This document shows positions 33,606 through 42,217 of a DNA stretch of 64,000 nt, piece by piece. The notes under the pieces were generated by a model. The model saw only the letters and a list, made by a program, of their open reading frames with translations. It had not been told where the DNA came from and searched no databases. This stretch comes from Flavobacterium zhairuonense (GTDB lineage Bacteria; Bacteroidota; Bacteroidia; Flavobacteriales; Flavobacteriaceae). Where the stretch lies: the NCBI RefSeq assembly GCF_004352915.1, contig NZ_SJSY01000076.1, forward strand, positions 62,001 through 126,000, given 5' to 3'. The position numbers and the translations under genes were made by a program. The number at the start of each line of letters is the position of its first letter. Position 1 is the stretch's first letter.

Positions 33606-36191
33606 ATGTACACGTTACCAAAAATTGAGCGTTTTAATCAAGACGTTCTCTCTAAATACTACATTTATAATAGTGTTTTTATAACATTGCCGTTTGACTC
33701 TATAGACAATACAGGAGTTTTATTGCCTTTGTTTACAGAGACTTGTGAAACAGGATTCAAAAAACAAGAAACACCGAAAGAAATTTTTGATTTTTTCTCA
33801 AATAAGTTCCTAAATAACGCTTCTGAGACTGAAAAAATCGACTTAATGTTCCGATTTATTCAATATATAGAACGTCAAATCGTATTATTTGATGCTATTG
33901 AAGATGCTGCTTTTCCAGAAGTAAACAACATGGAAGGACGTGGGTCTCTTCGTGATATTAAAGAAAAAACGGATGCAAAAGAAAAAGACGAAGAATTAAT
34001 TGAGTTTTTAGAAAACTTCAATGTGCGTACCGTTTTGACTGCGCATCCAACTCAGTTTTACCCTGGACCTGTTTTAGGAATCATTAATGATTTGACTGAA
34101 GCAATTCGTCAGAATGATTTGTTGCAGATTAAACAATTATTAGCGCAATTAGGAAAAACACCTTTTATTCAAAATGTAAAACCAAATCCTTATGATGAAG
34201 CCGTAAGTTTGATTTGGTATTTGGAGAATGTGTTTTATGCAACTTCTGGAGAAATTGTTCATTATTTGCAGAAAAACATTTTAAACGGAAGTGCGATTCA
34301 GAATCAATTAATCAAGCTTGGTTTCTGGCCAGGAGGTGATCGTGATGGAAATCCTTTTGTTACAACAGAAATTACTTTGAAAGTTGCAGATCGTTTGCGT
34401 ACTTCAATTTTGAAGTGCTATTATGTTGAAATGAGAAATTTAAAGCGAAAGCTAACTTTCTCAGGAGTAGATACTTTAGTTGCTGAACTTGAACATAAAC
34501 TTTATCGCTCGGTATTTTATTCAAAAGGAGAAATCTTCATTACTTTAGAAGAATTATTAACTCAGTTGAATAAAATTAGAACCATTATTATTGAAAAACA
34601 TCAGTCTTTATATTTAGATGAATTAGAAGCGCTTTTAGTGAAGATCAATCTTTTTGGATTCCATTTTGCTACTTTAGATATTCGTCAGAATAGCAAAATT
34701 CACAACGCTGTATTTAAAGATGTAGTTAATTACTATTTAAATTCTGGTTCAGATATTTTTCCTAAGAACTATTATGAATTGACAGAAGATCAAAAAATTG
34801 ATGTTTTGTCAAAAGTAAAAGGAAATTTGAATCCTGCGGATTTTGAAAACGAAATTACAAGATCGACTCTAGAGTCTGTTCAAGCGATTAAAACAATTCA
34901 GCAAAATAATGGGGAAGAAGGAGCAAATCGTTACATCATTAGTAACAATGAAAGTGCTCTGAATGTAATGGAAACTTTTGCTATGATTCGTTTGAATGAT
35001 TGGGAAAATCCTTCGGTTGATATTATTCCGCTTTTCGAATCAGTAGATGATTTGCAAAATGCACACTCTATTATGGAGCAGCTTTATACAAATCCAGAAT
35101 ATTCTAAACATCTTCAAGCGAGAGGAAACAAGCAAACCATTATGCTTGGTTTCTCTGATGGAACAAAAGATGGTGGCTATTTAATGGCTAACTGGAGTAT
35201 TTATCAAGCTAAAATTTCTTTGACAGAAATTTCAAGAAAATATGGAATTAAAGCAATTTTCTTTGATGGACGTGGTGGACCTCCTGCACGTGGTGGCGGA
35301 AAAACACACAAATTCTATGCATCATTAGGTCCAAAAATTGAAAATAACGAAATCCAAATTACAGTTCAAGGCCAAACTATTAGCTCTAATTTTGGAACTT
35401 TAGATTCTTGCCGATATAATATCGAGAATTTATTAACTGCCGGAGTTACTAATCAGGTGTTCAAAAAAGAAGAAAACGAGTTAAGCGCTGAAGAAACACA
35501 AATCTTGACTAAATTAGCGAATTTGGGATATGACAAATATTTGAGTTTTAAAAATCACCCAAAATTTATTCCATATTTGGAAAAAATGAGTACGCTGAAA
35601 TATTACTCAAAAACAAATATTGGAAGCCGTCCATCAAAAAGAAGCAAATCGGAATCATTAGATTTTGCCGACTTAAGAGCGATTCCGTTTGTTGGATCTT
35701 GGAGCCAATTAAAACAAAACGTACCTGGATTTTTTGGTGTAGGTTCTGCTTTGAAACATTTTGAAGAATCTGGACAATGGGAAAAAGTAAGCGATCTTTA
35801 CCACAATTCATTATTCTTTAAAACGTTGCTTGAAAATAGTATGATGTCATTGGCAAAATCATTCTTGCCATTAACAGCTTACATGCGCAAAGACCCTGAG
35901 TTTGGCGAATTCTGGCAAATTATCTACGATGAATTTTCAGAAACAAAACGTCTTTTGCTTAAAATTGCAGGCCATAAAACGTTGATGGAAAATTATCCTG
36001 ATGGGATAGCTTCTATTCAAATTAGAGAGCGTATCGTATTGCCATTGTTGACAATCCAGCAATATGCATTATTGAGAATCAATGAACTAAATAAAGAAAA
36101 AGAAGCAAACGAAGATTTGATCAAAGTGTATGAAAAAATCGTGACGAGATCGCTTTTCGGAAATACGAATGCAAGTAGAAATTCAGCTTAA
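33606..36191 (+). CDS. ppc: Phosphoenolpyruvate carboxylase
   Basis: Anaplerotic enzyme converting PEP and bicarbonate to oxaloacetate, 861 aa. Catalytic His147 in LTAHPTQFYPGP, FWPGGDRDGNPFV, FHFATLDIRQNSKIH, MLGFSDGTKDGG and the flexible loop FFDGRGGPPARGGGKTH are all present. The C-terminus reads SRNSA, not the usual RNTG, which is a small departure at a site that binds inhibitors in other PEPCs. It is somewhat shorter than E. coli PEPC (883 aa). The DinB gene follows after 11 bp. Confidence 0.96.
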   Translation: MYTLPKIERFNQDVLSKYYIYNSVFITLPFDSIDNTGVLLPLFTETCETGFKKQETPKEIFDFFSNKFLNNASETEKIDLMFRFIQYIERQIVLFDAIEDAAFPEVNNMEGRGSLRDIKEKTDAKEKDEELIEFLENFNVRTVLTAHPTQFYPGPVLGIINDLTEAIRQNDLLQIKQLLAQLGKTPFIQNVKPNPYDEAVSLIWYLENVFYATSGEIVHYLQKNILNGSAIQNQLIKLGFWPGGDRDGNPFVTTEITLKVADRLRTSILKCYYVEMRNLKRKLTFSGVDTLVAELEHKLYRSVFYSKGEIFITLEELLTQLNKIRTIIIEKHQSLYLDELEALLVKINLFGFHFATLDIRQNSKIHNAVFKDVVNYYLNSGSDIFPKNYYELTEDQKIDVLSKVKGNLNPADFENEITRSTLESVQAIKTIQQNNGEEGANRYIISNNESALNVMETFAMIRLNDWENPSVDIIPLFESVDDLQNAHSIMEQLYTNPEYSKHLQARGNKQTIMLGFSDGTKDGGYLMANWSIYQAKISLTEISRKYGIKAIFFDGRGGPPARGGGKTHKFYASLGPKIENNEIQITVQGQTISSNFGTLDSCRYNIENLLTAGVTNQVFKKEENELSAEETQILTKLANLGYDKYLSFKNHPKFIPYLEKMSTLKYYSKTNIGSRPSKRSKSESLDFADLRAIPFVGSWSQLKQNVPGFFGVGSALKHFEESGQWEKVSDLYHNSLFFKTLLENSMMSLAKSFLPLTAYMRKDPEFGEFWQIIYDEFSETKRLLLKIAGHKTLMENYPDGIASIQIRERIVLPLLTIQQYALLRINELNKEKEANEDLIKVYEKIVTRSLFGNTNASRNSA

Positions 36192-36202
36192 AAATAAGAA
36201 TC

Positions 36203-36718
36203 ATGAATGCAGACCAATTATTAGAAAATGAATATTCTGGCGGATTTGCAACCTATATCCGTGAAGCAGGAAATGTAAATTTGATTGAAGAGTTAGAAAT
36301 TTCTCTGCATAGTTTCATCAGATTTGTACAAGACATTCCTATGGACAAATTTGATTATCGTTATGCGGAAGGAAAGTGGACAATCAAAGATATTATTCAG
36401 CATATTATGGACTGTGAGCGTATTTTTGCTTATCGTGCACTGCGTTTTTCAAGAAACGACAAAACGGCTTTGCCAAGTTTTGAGGAAAATGATTATGCTG
36501 TTAATACGAATGCAAACAGTCGAAGCATTCAAGATTTGTTGACTGAATTTTCTGCGTTAAGACATTCAAATTTATTGTTTTACAAAAGCTTATCTGAAGA
36601 ACAACTTAAGAGAATTGGAACTGCATCAAACAATCCAATTTCAGTTCGTGCTTTAGGTTTTGCTATTATTGGGCATCAAAAACATCATCAAAAAGTTTTT
36701 GAAGAAAGGTATTTGTAA
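36203..36718 (+). CDS. DinB-family protein
   Basis: 171-aa DinB/YfiT four-helix bundle protein. Metal-binding His residues are seen in WTIKDIIQHIMDCERIF and at the end in GFAIIGHQKHHQKVF, with the usual YAEGKWTIKD and RIFAYRALRFSRND segments. Members are thiol-dependent transferases, for example in bacillithiol-linked S-transfer, which would suit the YpdA-like gene in this window, but that is inference. It starts 11 bp after ppc, so probably one operon. Confidence 0.88.
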   Translation: MNADQLLENEYSGGFATYIREAGNVNLIEELEISLHSFIRFVQDIPMDKFDYRYAEGKWTIKDIIQHIMDCERIFAYRALRFSRNDKTALPSFEENDYAVNTNANSRSIQDLLTEFSALRHSNLLFYKSLSEEQLKRIGTASNNPISVRALGFAIIGHQKHHQKVFEERYL

Positions 36719-36738
36719 GGTTGAAAATTATAAAAAGA

Positions 36739-36772
36739 AAAAATCCTGTAAATCAATTTACAGGATTTTTTT
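36739..36772. terminator. Bidirectional terminator overlapping the recQ 3' end
   Basis: Perfect 14-bp stem AAAATCCTGTAAAT/ATTTACAGGATTTT with a 2-base loop (CA; in RNA the innermost pair probably opens). The right arm includes the last codons and stop of recQ (stop at plus 36753-36755). Confidence 0.8.
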
Positions 36773-38873
36773 GTTTTCTCTCCAAAAACGCCAAACCAAA
36801 TCGGATCTTTTCATAAGACATTTTCTCTTCGAAAAAATCGTAGTAAGGTCTTAATGCATTTGGATTCTCTAATGCTGTTTGAGCTTTTTCTATTTGAAGA
36901 ATTTCTTCTTCAGAAACAAACTGGCTTAAATCTAAATCATGACCATCAACATATAATTTCGCTAAATGTGAAATAATTGTAGTTGGACTCAAATCTCGCT
37001 GTTCTGCAATTTCTTCTACCGAAATTCCATTCTGAAATAATTCCAACGTTTTTTTATAAGTGTTGTCTTTTTTCTCTTTTTTGACAACAGATTTATTTCT
37101 TTCAAATTCAATAATGGCTTTGATGAAATCTGCTCCGTACTTTTCTAGTTTTGCTTTTCCGACACCTTCGACAGAAAGAAACTCTTCATCGCTCATTGGT
37201 CTTATAATTTCCATTTGACGCAGGGAAGCATCACTAAAAATGACATAAGCAGGAACTTCTTCTTCTTGTGCAATTTCATAACGCAATTTTCGAAGTGTTT
37301 CAAAAAGAGAATTTTTGATTGCTTTTGCTTTTTCTTGTTTGATTTCATTTTTATCGATCACCTTTTTGACTACTGTTGTCAATTTTACTTTTTCGCCTTC
37401 AAATAAAACTTTTTTGGCAAAAGGAGTAAGCAGGATTTTATTATGCTGATGAAAAGCAATTTCACAATATCCTAAATTAATAAGCTGAATCAAATATTGA
37501 TTCCAGTCGTACCAAGAAATGTCAGCACCAATTCCGTACGTTTTTAGCTCTTGATAATTTTTTTCATAGATATATGCGTTTCTCGAGCCTCTTAAAAAAT
37601 CAACAATTACGGCCAAAGGTTCAGATTCCTGCAATCTCGTAATTGCAGAAAGTGCTTTTTGCGCGAGAATCGTGCCATCGAAAAAAGTTGGCGGATTTTT
37701 GCAAATATCACAATTACCGCAATTCTCAGTAACCAATTCTCCAAAATAAGAAAGCAAAATTTTTCTACGGCAGCTTACAGCATCTGCATATTGCTTCATT
37801 CGATCTAATTTTGCAAGCTGCACATCTGAGTTCAATCCCTCAGAAGCAAATTTCTGAAGCTGAATTACATCGGCATAACTTTCGAACATTACAGTTTCGG
37901 CTGGTAATCCATCACGCCCGGCACGCCCGATTTCTTGATAATAGCCTTCAATATTTTTTGGAAGATTATAATGAATGACCCAGCGAACATTCGATTTGTC
38001 AATCCCCATTCCAAAAGCAATTGTAGCGCAAACCACTTGGCAATCATCATTTATAAATTGATCTTGAGTCTTTGCTCTAGTCTCATTATCCAAACCTGCA
38101 TGATAAGCTTTTGCTTGAATTCCGTTTTTAGCTAATTTTTCAGCGAGTTCTTCTGTGGTTTTTCGGCTCAAACAATAAATTATTCCAGATTCATTGGGCT
38201 TGTTTTCGATAAAATCAATAATTTGTTTTACACGATCTAAAGCTGGACGAACTTCCAGACTTAAATTTTTTCTGTCGAAAGAAGCTACAAACGTTTTTGG
38301 GTTCTTTAGATTTAGCTGCTTTGTAATATCAGTACGAGTTGCTTTGTCTGCAGTAGCCGTCAAAGCAAGGATTGGAGTAGAAGGAAAGCGGTTTTTTAAA
38401 TATCCCAAATTAGTATAAGCCGGCCTGAAATCATGTCCCCATGAAGAAATACAATGGGCTTCATCAATAGCAATCAAGCTGATTGTCAATTCATTAAAAA
38501 CAACATCTAGATATGATAAACTTTCTGGCGCAATATAAACGAGTTTGAAAGAATTTGTTTTTAAATTGTCTATATAAAATTGCTGTTCTTGAGCAGATTG
38601 ACTGCTATTGATATAACATGCATTAATTCCATTTGTTTTCAAACTGTCCACTTGATCTTTCATTAATGCGATCAATGGTGAAATAACAATTGTTATTCCA
38701 GGTAACACTAAAGCGGGTAATTGAAAACATATTGATTTCCCTCCGCCAGTAGGCATGATGGCGAGTGCATCTTGACCCGAAAGAACTGTATTTATTATGG
38801 TTTCTTGATTTGGTCTGAATTTTTCGAATCCAAAATTTTCTTTAAGCTTAGTATGGAGGAGTTCTGTATTCAT
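36753..38873 (-). CDS. recQ: ATP-dependent DNA helicase RecQ
   Basis: 706 aa. DEAH helicase core with Walker A PTGGGKS (Lys46), DEAH (137-140), motif VI QEIGRAGRDGLP; a zinc-binding RQC region (Cys residues in CRRKILLSYFGE and NCGNCDICKNPP); an HRDC domain (LFETLRKLRYEIA, SVEGVGKAKLEKYG); and a C-terminal HTH_40-like segment (TLELFQNGISVEEIAEQRDLS). The domain set is complete. It is convergent with the DinB gene and shares a terminator with it. Confidence 0.96.
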   Translation of the reverse strand: MNTELLHTKLKENFGFEKFRPNQETIINTVLSGQDALAIMPTGGGKSICFQLPALVLPGITIVISPLIALMKDQVDSLKTNGINACYINSSQSAQEQQFYIDNLKTNSFKLVYIAPESLSYLDVVFNELTISLIAIDEAHCISSWGHDFRPAYTNLGYLKNRFPSTPILALTATADKATRTDITKQLNLKNPKTFVASFDRKNLSLEVRPALDRVKQIIDFIENKPNESGIIYCLSRKTTEELAEKLAKNGIQAKAYHAGLDNETRAKTQDQFINDDCQVVCATIAFGMGIDKSNVRWVIHYNLPKNIEGYYQEIGRAGRDGLPAETVMFESYADVIQLQKFASEGLNSDVQLAKLDRMKQYADAVSCRRKILLSYFGELVTENCGNCDICKNPPTFFDGTILAQKALSAITRLQESEPLAVIVDFLRGSRNAYIYEKNYQELKTYGIGADISWYDWNQYLIQLINLGYCEIAFHQHNKILLTPFAKKVLFEGEKVKLTTVVKKVIDKNEIKQEKAKAIKNSLFETLRKLRYEIAQEEEVPAYVIFSDASLRQMEIIRPMSDEEFLSVEGVGKAKLEKYGADFIKAIIEFERNKSVVKKEKKDNTYKKTLELFQNGISVEEIAEQRDLSPTTIISHLAKLYVDGHDLDLSQFVSEEEILQIEKAQTALENPNALRPYYDFFEEKMSYEKIRFGLAFLERKQKNPVN

Positions 38874-38961
38874 ATGGCTTTTATCTAAAAGATAAATTTA
38901 AAGAATTTTCTTATATTTTAAAATATTTAAATAATTATTCTTATAAAATTATTAATGATTG

Positions 38962-38998
38962 CATCAATAAAAAAAGGAACTCAGTTATGAGTTCCTTT
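38962..38998 (-). terminator. Terminator of the acidic protein/DHS-like gene run
   Basis: Stem AAAGGAACTCA/TGAGTTCCTTT (11 bp, 4-base loop); on the minus strand it is followed by a run of seven T. It is 23 bp past the stop of the Asp-rich protein gene. Confidence 0.8.
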
Positions 38999-39020
38999 AA
39001 TTTATTTTTAAAGATATAAA

Positions 39021-39434
39021 TTAATCTTCGTCGTCTTCATCATCATCGTCCGCGATGTCGTCACTATCTCTATCTTCGTCATCATCGTCATCATCTCCAC
39101 CATCATTGTCCGGTTTATCTTGATTGTCATCGTCGTCGTCGTCGTCGGCTGCATCATCATCAAGATCTAAACCTTTAACTGGCTCGATTGTGTCAACATC
39201 AAGATCCATATCGTCATCTTCGTCATAATTTTCGATTCTGTCAGCAAGTTTAGTACTGATTTTTACTAAATAAATAGTGTCTTCCGTGCGAACTTCAACA
39301 GCTTCTACTAATTCGTTTTTAGCGTTTCTGAAACGGATAACATCCGAATCGTCATAACCATCAGGGAACTTTTCAACCAGAAGGTTTAAAATTTCATTGG
39401 TCAATTTGGCGTAGTCTACTATAATTCTTTTCAT
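39021..39434 (-). CDS. Small protein with extreme Asp-rich tail
   Basis: 137 aa. Residues 1-75 are a folded-looking part (RIIVDYAKLTNEILNLLVEK, FRNAKNELVEAVEVRTEDTI split); residues about 76-137 are almost only Asp, Glu, Asn and Gly, in runs up to seven Asp. I recall similar Flavobacterium proteins annotated as DNA primase, which I consider a transferred label with no motif support here. The tail is encoded by GAT/GAC triplets. It lies 9 bp downstream of the DHS-like gene on the same strand, so it is probably co-transcribed. Confidence 0.8.
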   Translation of the reverse strand: MKRIIVDYAKLTNEILNLLVEKFPDGYDDSDVIRFRNAKNELVEAVEVRTEDTIYLVKISTKLADRIENYDEDDDMDLDVDTIEPVKGLDLDDDAADDDDDDDNQDKPDNDGGDDDDDDEDRDSDDIADDDDEDDED

Positions 39435-39443
39435 AAAAATATC

Positions 39444-40412
39444 CTATAAATCTAATAAATATGCAAAAATAAGTGGAGCAACAATTGTAGCATCCGATTC
39501 AATAATAAATTTCGGAGTTTTGATATCTAATTTACCCCAAGTGATTTTCTCATTTGGAACTGCTCCAGAGTATGATCCATAACTAGTTGTTGAATCAGAA
39601 ATTTGGCAGAAATAGCTCCAGAAAGGAACATCATGCATTTCCATATCTTGGTACAACATTGGCACAACGCAGATTGGGAAATCTCCCGCAATACCACCAC
39701 CAATTTGGAAAAATCCGATGCCGTTATCGCTATTTTTTGAATACCAATCAGCAAGGAAAGTCATGTATTCGATACCTGATTTCATTGTCGATGCTTTCAA
39801 ATCACCTTTGATTACATAAGAAGCAAAAATATTACCCATTGTACTGTCTTCCCATCCTGGAACGATAATTGGAAGATTTTTTTCGGCAGCGGCATACATC
39901 CAGCTGTCTTTTAAGTCAATTTCATAATATTCTTCAAGAACTCCAGACAACAACATTTTGTACATGAATTCATGTGGGAAGTAACGTTCTCCCTTGTCAT
40001 CTGCATCTTTCCAAATTTTATAAATATGCTTTTGCAAACGTCTGAAAGCTTCATGCTCAGGGATACATGTATCAGTAACACGATTTAATCCTCTTTCAAG
40101 CAATGCCCATTCGTCTTCTGGTGTCAAATCACGATAGTTAGGAACTCTTTCATAATGAGAGTGAGCTACTAAATTCATGATATCTTCTTCTAGATTGGCT
40201 CCAGTACATGAAATAATTTGTACTTTATCTTGTCTAATTATTTCAGCGAAAATTTTACCAATTTCTGCTGTACTCATAGCTCCAGCCATACTTACAAGCA
40301 TTTTAGCACCATTTGCTAATTGTTGCTCGTATTCTTTAGCTGCATCTACAAGAGAAGCAGAATTAAAGTGCAAATAATGTTTTTCAATAAACTGACTGAT
40401 TGGTCCTTTCAT
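39444..40412 (-). CDS. Deoxyhypusine synthase-like protein
   Basis: 322 aa, clearly homologous to deoxyhypusine synthase: SMAGAMSTAEIGKIFAE near residue 41, TGANLEEDIMNL, the NAD-site-like PGWEDSTMGN, GGGIAGDFPI, and the active-site SGAVPNEKITWGK with catalytic Lys294. Bacteria lack eIF5A, so the substrate must differ; some bacterial relatives are known to act on polyamines such as homospermidine. Its place directly after arginine decarboxylase on the same strand supports a polyamine role. Probably expressed together with speA. Confidence 0.9.
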   Translation of the reverse strand: MKGPISQFIEKHYLHFNSASLVDAAKEYEQQLANGAKMLVSMAGAMSTAEIGKIFAEIIRQDKVQIISCTGANLEEDIMNLVAHSHYERVPNYRDLTPEDEWALLERGLNRVTDTCIPEHEAFRRLQKHIYKIWKDADDKGERYFPHEFMYKMLLSGVLEEYYEIDLKDSWMYAAAEKNLPIIVPGWEDSTMGNIFASYVIKGDLKASTMKSGIEYMTFLADWYSKNSDNGIGFFQIGGGIAGDFPICVVPMLYQDMEMHDVPFWSYFCQISDSTTSYGSYSGAVPNEKITWGKLDIKTPKFIIESDATIVAPLIFAYLLDL

Positions 40413-40516
40413 TTCCTCTTTTTTTTTGTTTTTTTTGAATTAAAGATTTTAACCTTCTGTGTTGTATGCAAATTAAGCATTTTTAAAATATTAACATTTA
40501 ATTTGCAGTTGTTTTT

Positions 40517-41920
40517 TTACATTTTTTTCTTGTATCCTAAAATCTTCAATACATCATCAGAAGTTTGTTGCTCTGAAAACACTTCGGTTGCTAAAATACC
40601 GTTTTCATCACGGTCTATTAGAATATGCTTAGGCTGGGGAATTAAGCAGTGGTGCAAACCTCCGTATCCACCAATTGTTTCTTGATACGCACCAGTATTA
40701 AAGAAACCAATATACAATGGCTTTTCTTTGTTGTATTTAGGCAAATAAATGGCGTTCATATTTTGTTCTGAATTGTAATAATCGTCACTATCGCAAGTCA
40801 GTCCACCTAATAAAACCCGTTCGTAAGTATCATTCCAGCGATTGATTGCCAGCATGATAAAACGTTTATTTATTGCCCAAGTATCCGGCAAAGTAGTTAT
40901 GAACGATGAATCGATCATATTCCATTTTTCTCTATCATTTTGTTGTTTTTGATACAATATTTGATAAATCGCGCCACCGCTTTCGCCAACAGTAAACGAG
41001 CCAAATTCTGTAAAAATATTTGGCACATCAACTTCAGCTTCTTCACAAGCAATTTTAATTTGATTGATGATTTCATCAATCATATATTGATAATCATATT
41101 CAAAAGCAAGTGAGTTTTTGATCGGGAAACCACCTCCAATGTTCAAGCCATCTAGAGTAGGGCATTCCTTTTTTAGTGCAATGTATACTTTGATACATTT
41201 TACTAACTCATTCCAATAATATGATGTATCATTGATTCCAGTATTAATAAAAAAGTGAAGCATTTTAAGCTCTAATTTGTCATTTTCCTGGATTTGTTTT
41301 TTATAGAACGAAACTATGTTTTTATATCCAATTCCTAATCTTGAAGTATAAAATTCAAATTTAGGCTCTTCCTCAGCAGCGATACGAATTCCAATTTTGA
41401 ATTTTCCTTTGATTTCGCCTTGAAGCAGATCAAGTTCTTCATAGTTATCAATAATCGGAATAGTGTTTTTATGTCCGTTATTGATTAATCTTGCAATATT
41501 TGTAATGTATTCGTCTCTTTTAAAACCATTGCAGATAACATATGTACTTTTGTTGATTTTTCCGTTTTCCAACAAATTCTCAACAATATTTACGTCAAAT
41601 GCTGACGAAGTTTCAATATGAATGTTATTCTTAAAAGCTTCATTCATAATATATTCAAAATGAGAGCTTTTTGTGCAATAGCAATAGTAATATTTTGCTT
41701 CGTATTTGTTCTTTTCCATTGCTTTTCTGAACCAAGATTTTGCCTTGTTTATGTTTTCAGAAATTTGAGGTAAATAAGTAAACTTTAAAGGTGTACCATA
41801 TTGTTCAACAAGCTTCATCAAATCGATATTATGAAACTGAAGATTGTCCTTGTTTAGTTTAAATTCCTCTTGTGGAAAATAGTATGTTTGGTTTATTAGA
41901 TCAGAATATTTTGTATTCAT
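40517..41920 (-). CDS. speA: Arginine decarboxylase (biosynthetic, fold-III PLP enzyme)
   Basis: 467 aa, alanine-racemase-fold decarboxylase. PLP Lys84 in YCYCTKSSHFEY, the glycine-rich phosphate site GLNIGGGFPIKNSLAFEYDY, and the subunit-shared Cys motif GLTCDSDDYYNSEQ. It makes agmatine from arginine for polyamine synthesis. It is shorter than E. coli SpeA (about 660 aa), as is usual for the Bacteroidota form. It has a long leader (see 41946-42197) and is followed by the DHS-like gene 104 bp downstream. No agmatinase or agmatine deiminase is in the window. Confidence 0.9.
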   Translation of the reverse strand: MNTKYSDLINQTYYFPQEEFKLNKDNLQFHNIDLMKLVEQYGTPLKFTYLPQISENINKAKSWFRKAMEKNKYEAKYYYCYCTKSSHFEYIMNEAFKNNIHIETSSAFDVNIVENLLENGKINKSTYVICNGFKRDEYITNIARLINNGHKNTIPIIDNYEELDLLQGEIKGKFKIGIRIAAEEEPKFEFYTSRLGIGYKNIVSFYKKQIQENDKLELKMLHFFINTGINDTSYYWNELVKCIKVYIALKKECPTLDGLNIGGGFPIKNSLAFEYDYQYMIDEIINQIKIACEEAEVDVPNIFTEFGSFTVGESGGAIYQILYQKQQNDREKWNMIDSSFITTLPDTWAINKRFIMLAINRWNDTYERVLLGGLTCDSDDYYNSEQNMNAIYLPKYNKEKPLYIGFFNTGAYQETIGGYGGLHHCLIPQPKHILIDRDENGILATEVFSEQQTSDDVLKILGYKKKM

Positions 41921-41945
41921 TTAATTTTCAATATTTTAATTTGTA

Positions 41946-41978
41946 TTTAAATTTAGTAAAAACGGCGCTAAATTTAAA
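41946..41978 (-). promoter_or_regulatory. Perfect hairpin in the speA leader
   Basis: 11-bp inverted repeat TTTAAATTTAG/CTAAATTTAAA with an 11-base loop. On the minus strand it begins 2 nt after the stop of the small Arg-rich open frame and ends 25 nt before the speA ATG. It lacks a following T run, so it is not a terminator; it could affect translation start or be a protein-binding site. Confidence 0.55.
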
Positions 41979-41980
41979 AT

Positions 41981-42160
41981 TCAAACTCTAATATTGGCAA
42001 AAATAATCGGCAACTTTTCGTGCTCGGCTTTTGAACATAGGAAAACATCAAAACAAAACGGACTTTTACTATTATAAAAACGGTTCAACATTCTTAGTAA
42101 AGAACTGTTGAGTCTGTTTCTGTAAGAGCTGAAATGTCTTTGTTTTCTGTTTGTTTTCAT
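41981..42160 (-). CDS. Possible 59-aa Arg-rich upstream open frame
   Basis: Open frame in the speA leader beginning MKTNRKQRHFSSYRNRLN, with six Arg in its first 27 residues, five of them AGA. Its ATG lies 5 nt past a perfect -7 element (42166-42173), so a transcript from that promoter would start at or very near the ATG (leaderless). It ends 2 nt before a perfect hairpin and 60 nt before speA. No known family; no conservation evidence available. Confidence 0.35.
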   Translation of the reverse strand: MKTNRKQRHFSSYRNRLNSSLLRMLNRFYNSKSPFCFDVFLCSKAEHEKLPIIFANIRV

Positions 42161-42165
42161 CGAGG

Positions 42166-42197
42166 CAAATGTAAAAAATAATATATACCTAAAGCAA
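42166..42197 (-). promoter_or_regulatory. Bacteroidota-type promoter for speA
   Basis: On the minus strand TTG (plus 42195-42197), 21 bp, TACATTTG (plus 42166-42173). It lies about 245 bp upstream of the speA ATG and just after the aroB stop, giving a long speA leader. Confidence 0.72.
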
Positions 42198-42217
42198 TGC
42201 TTTTGATTAAAAAAAAA

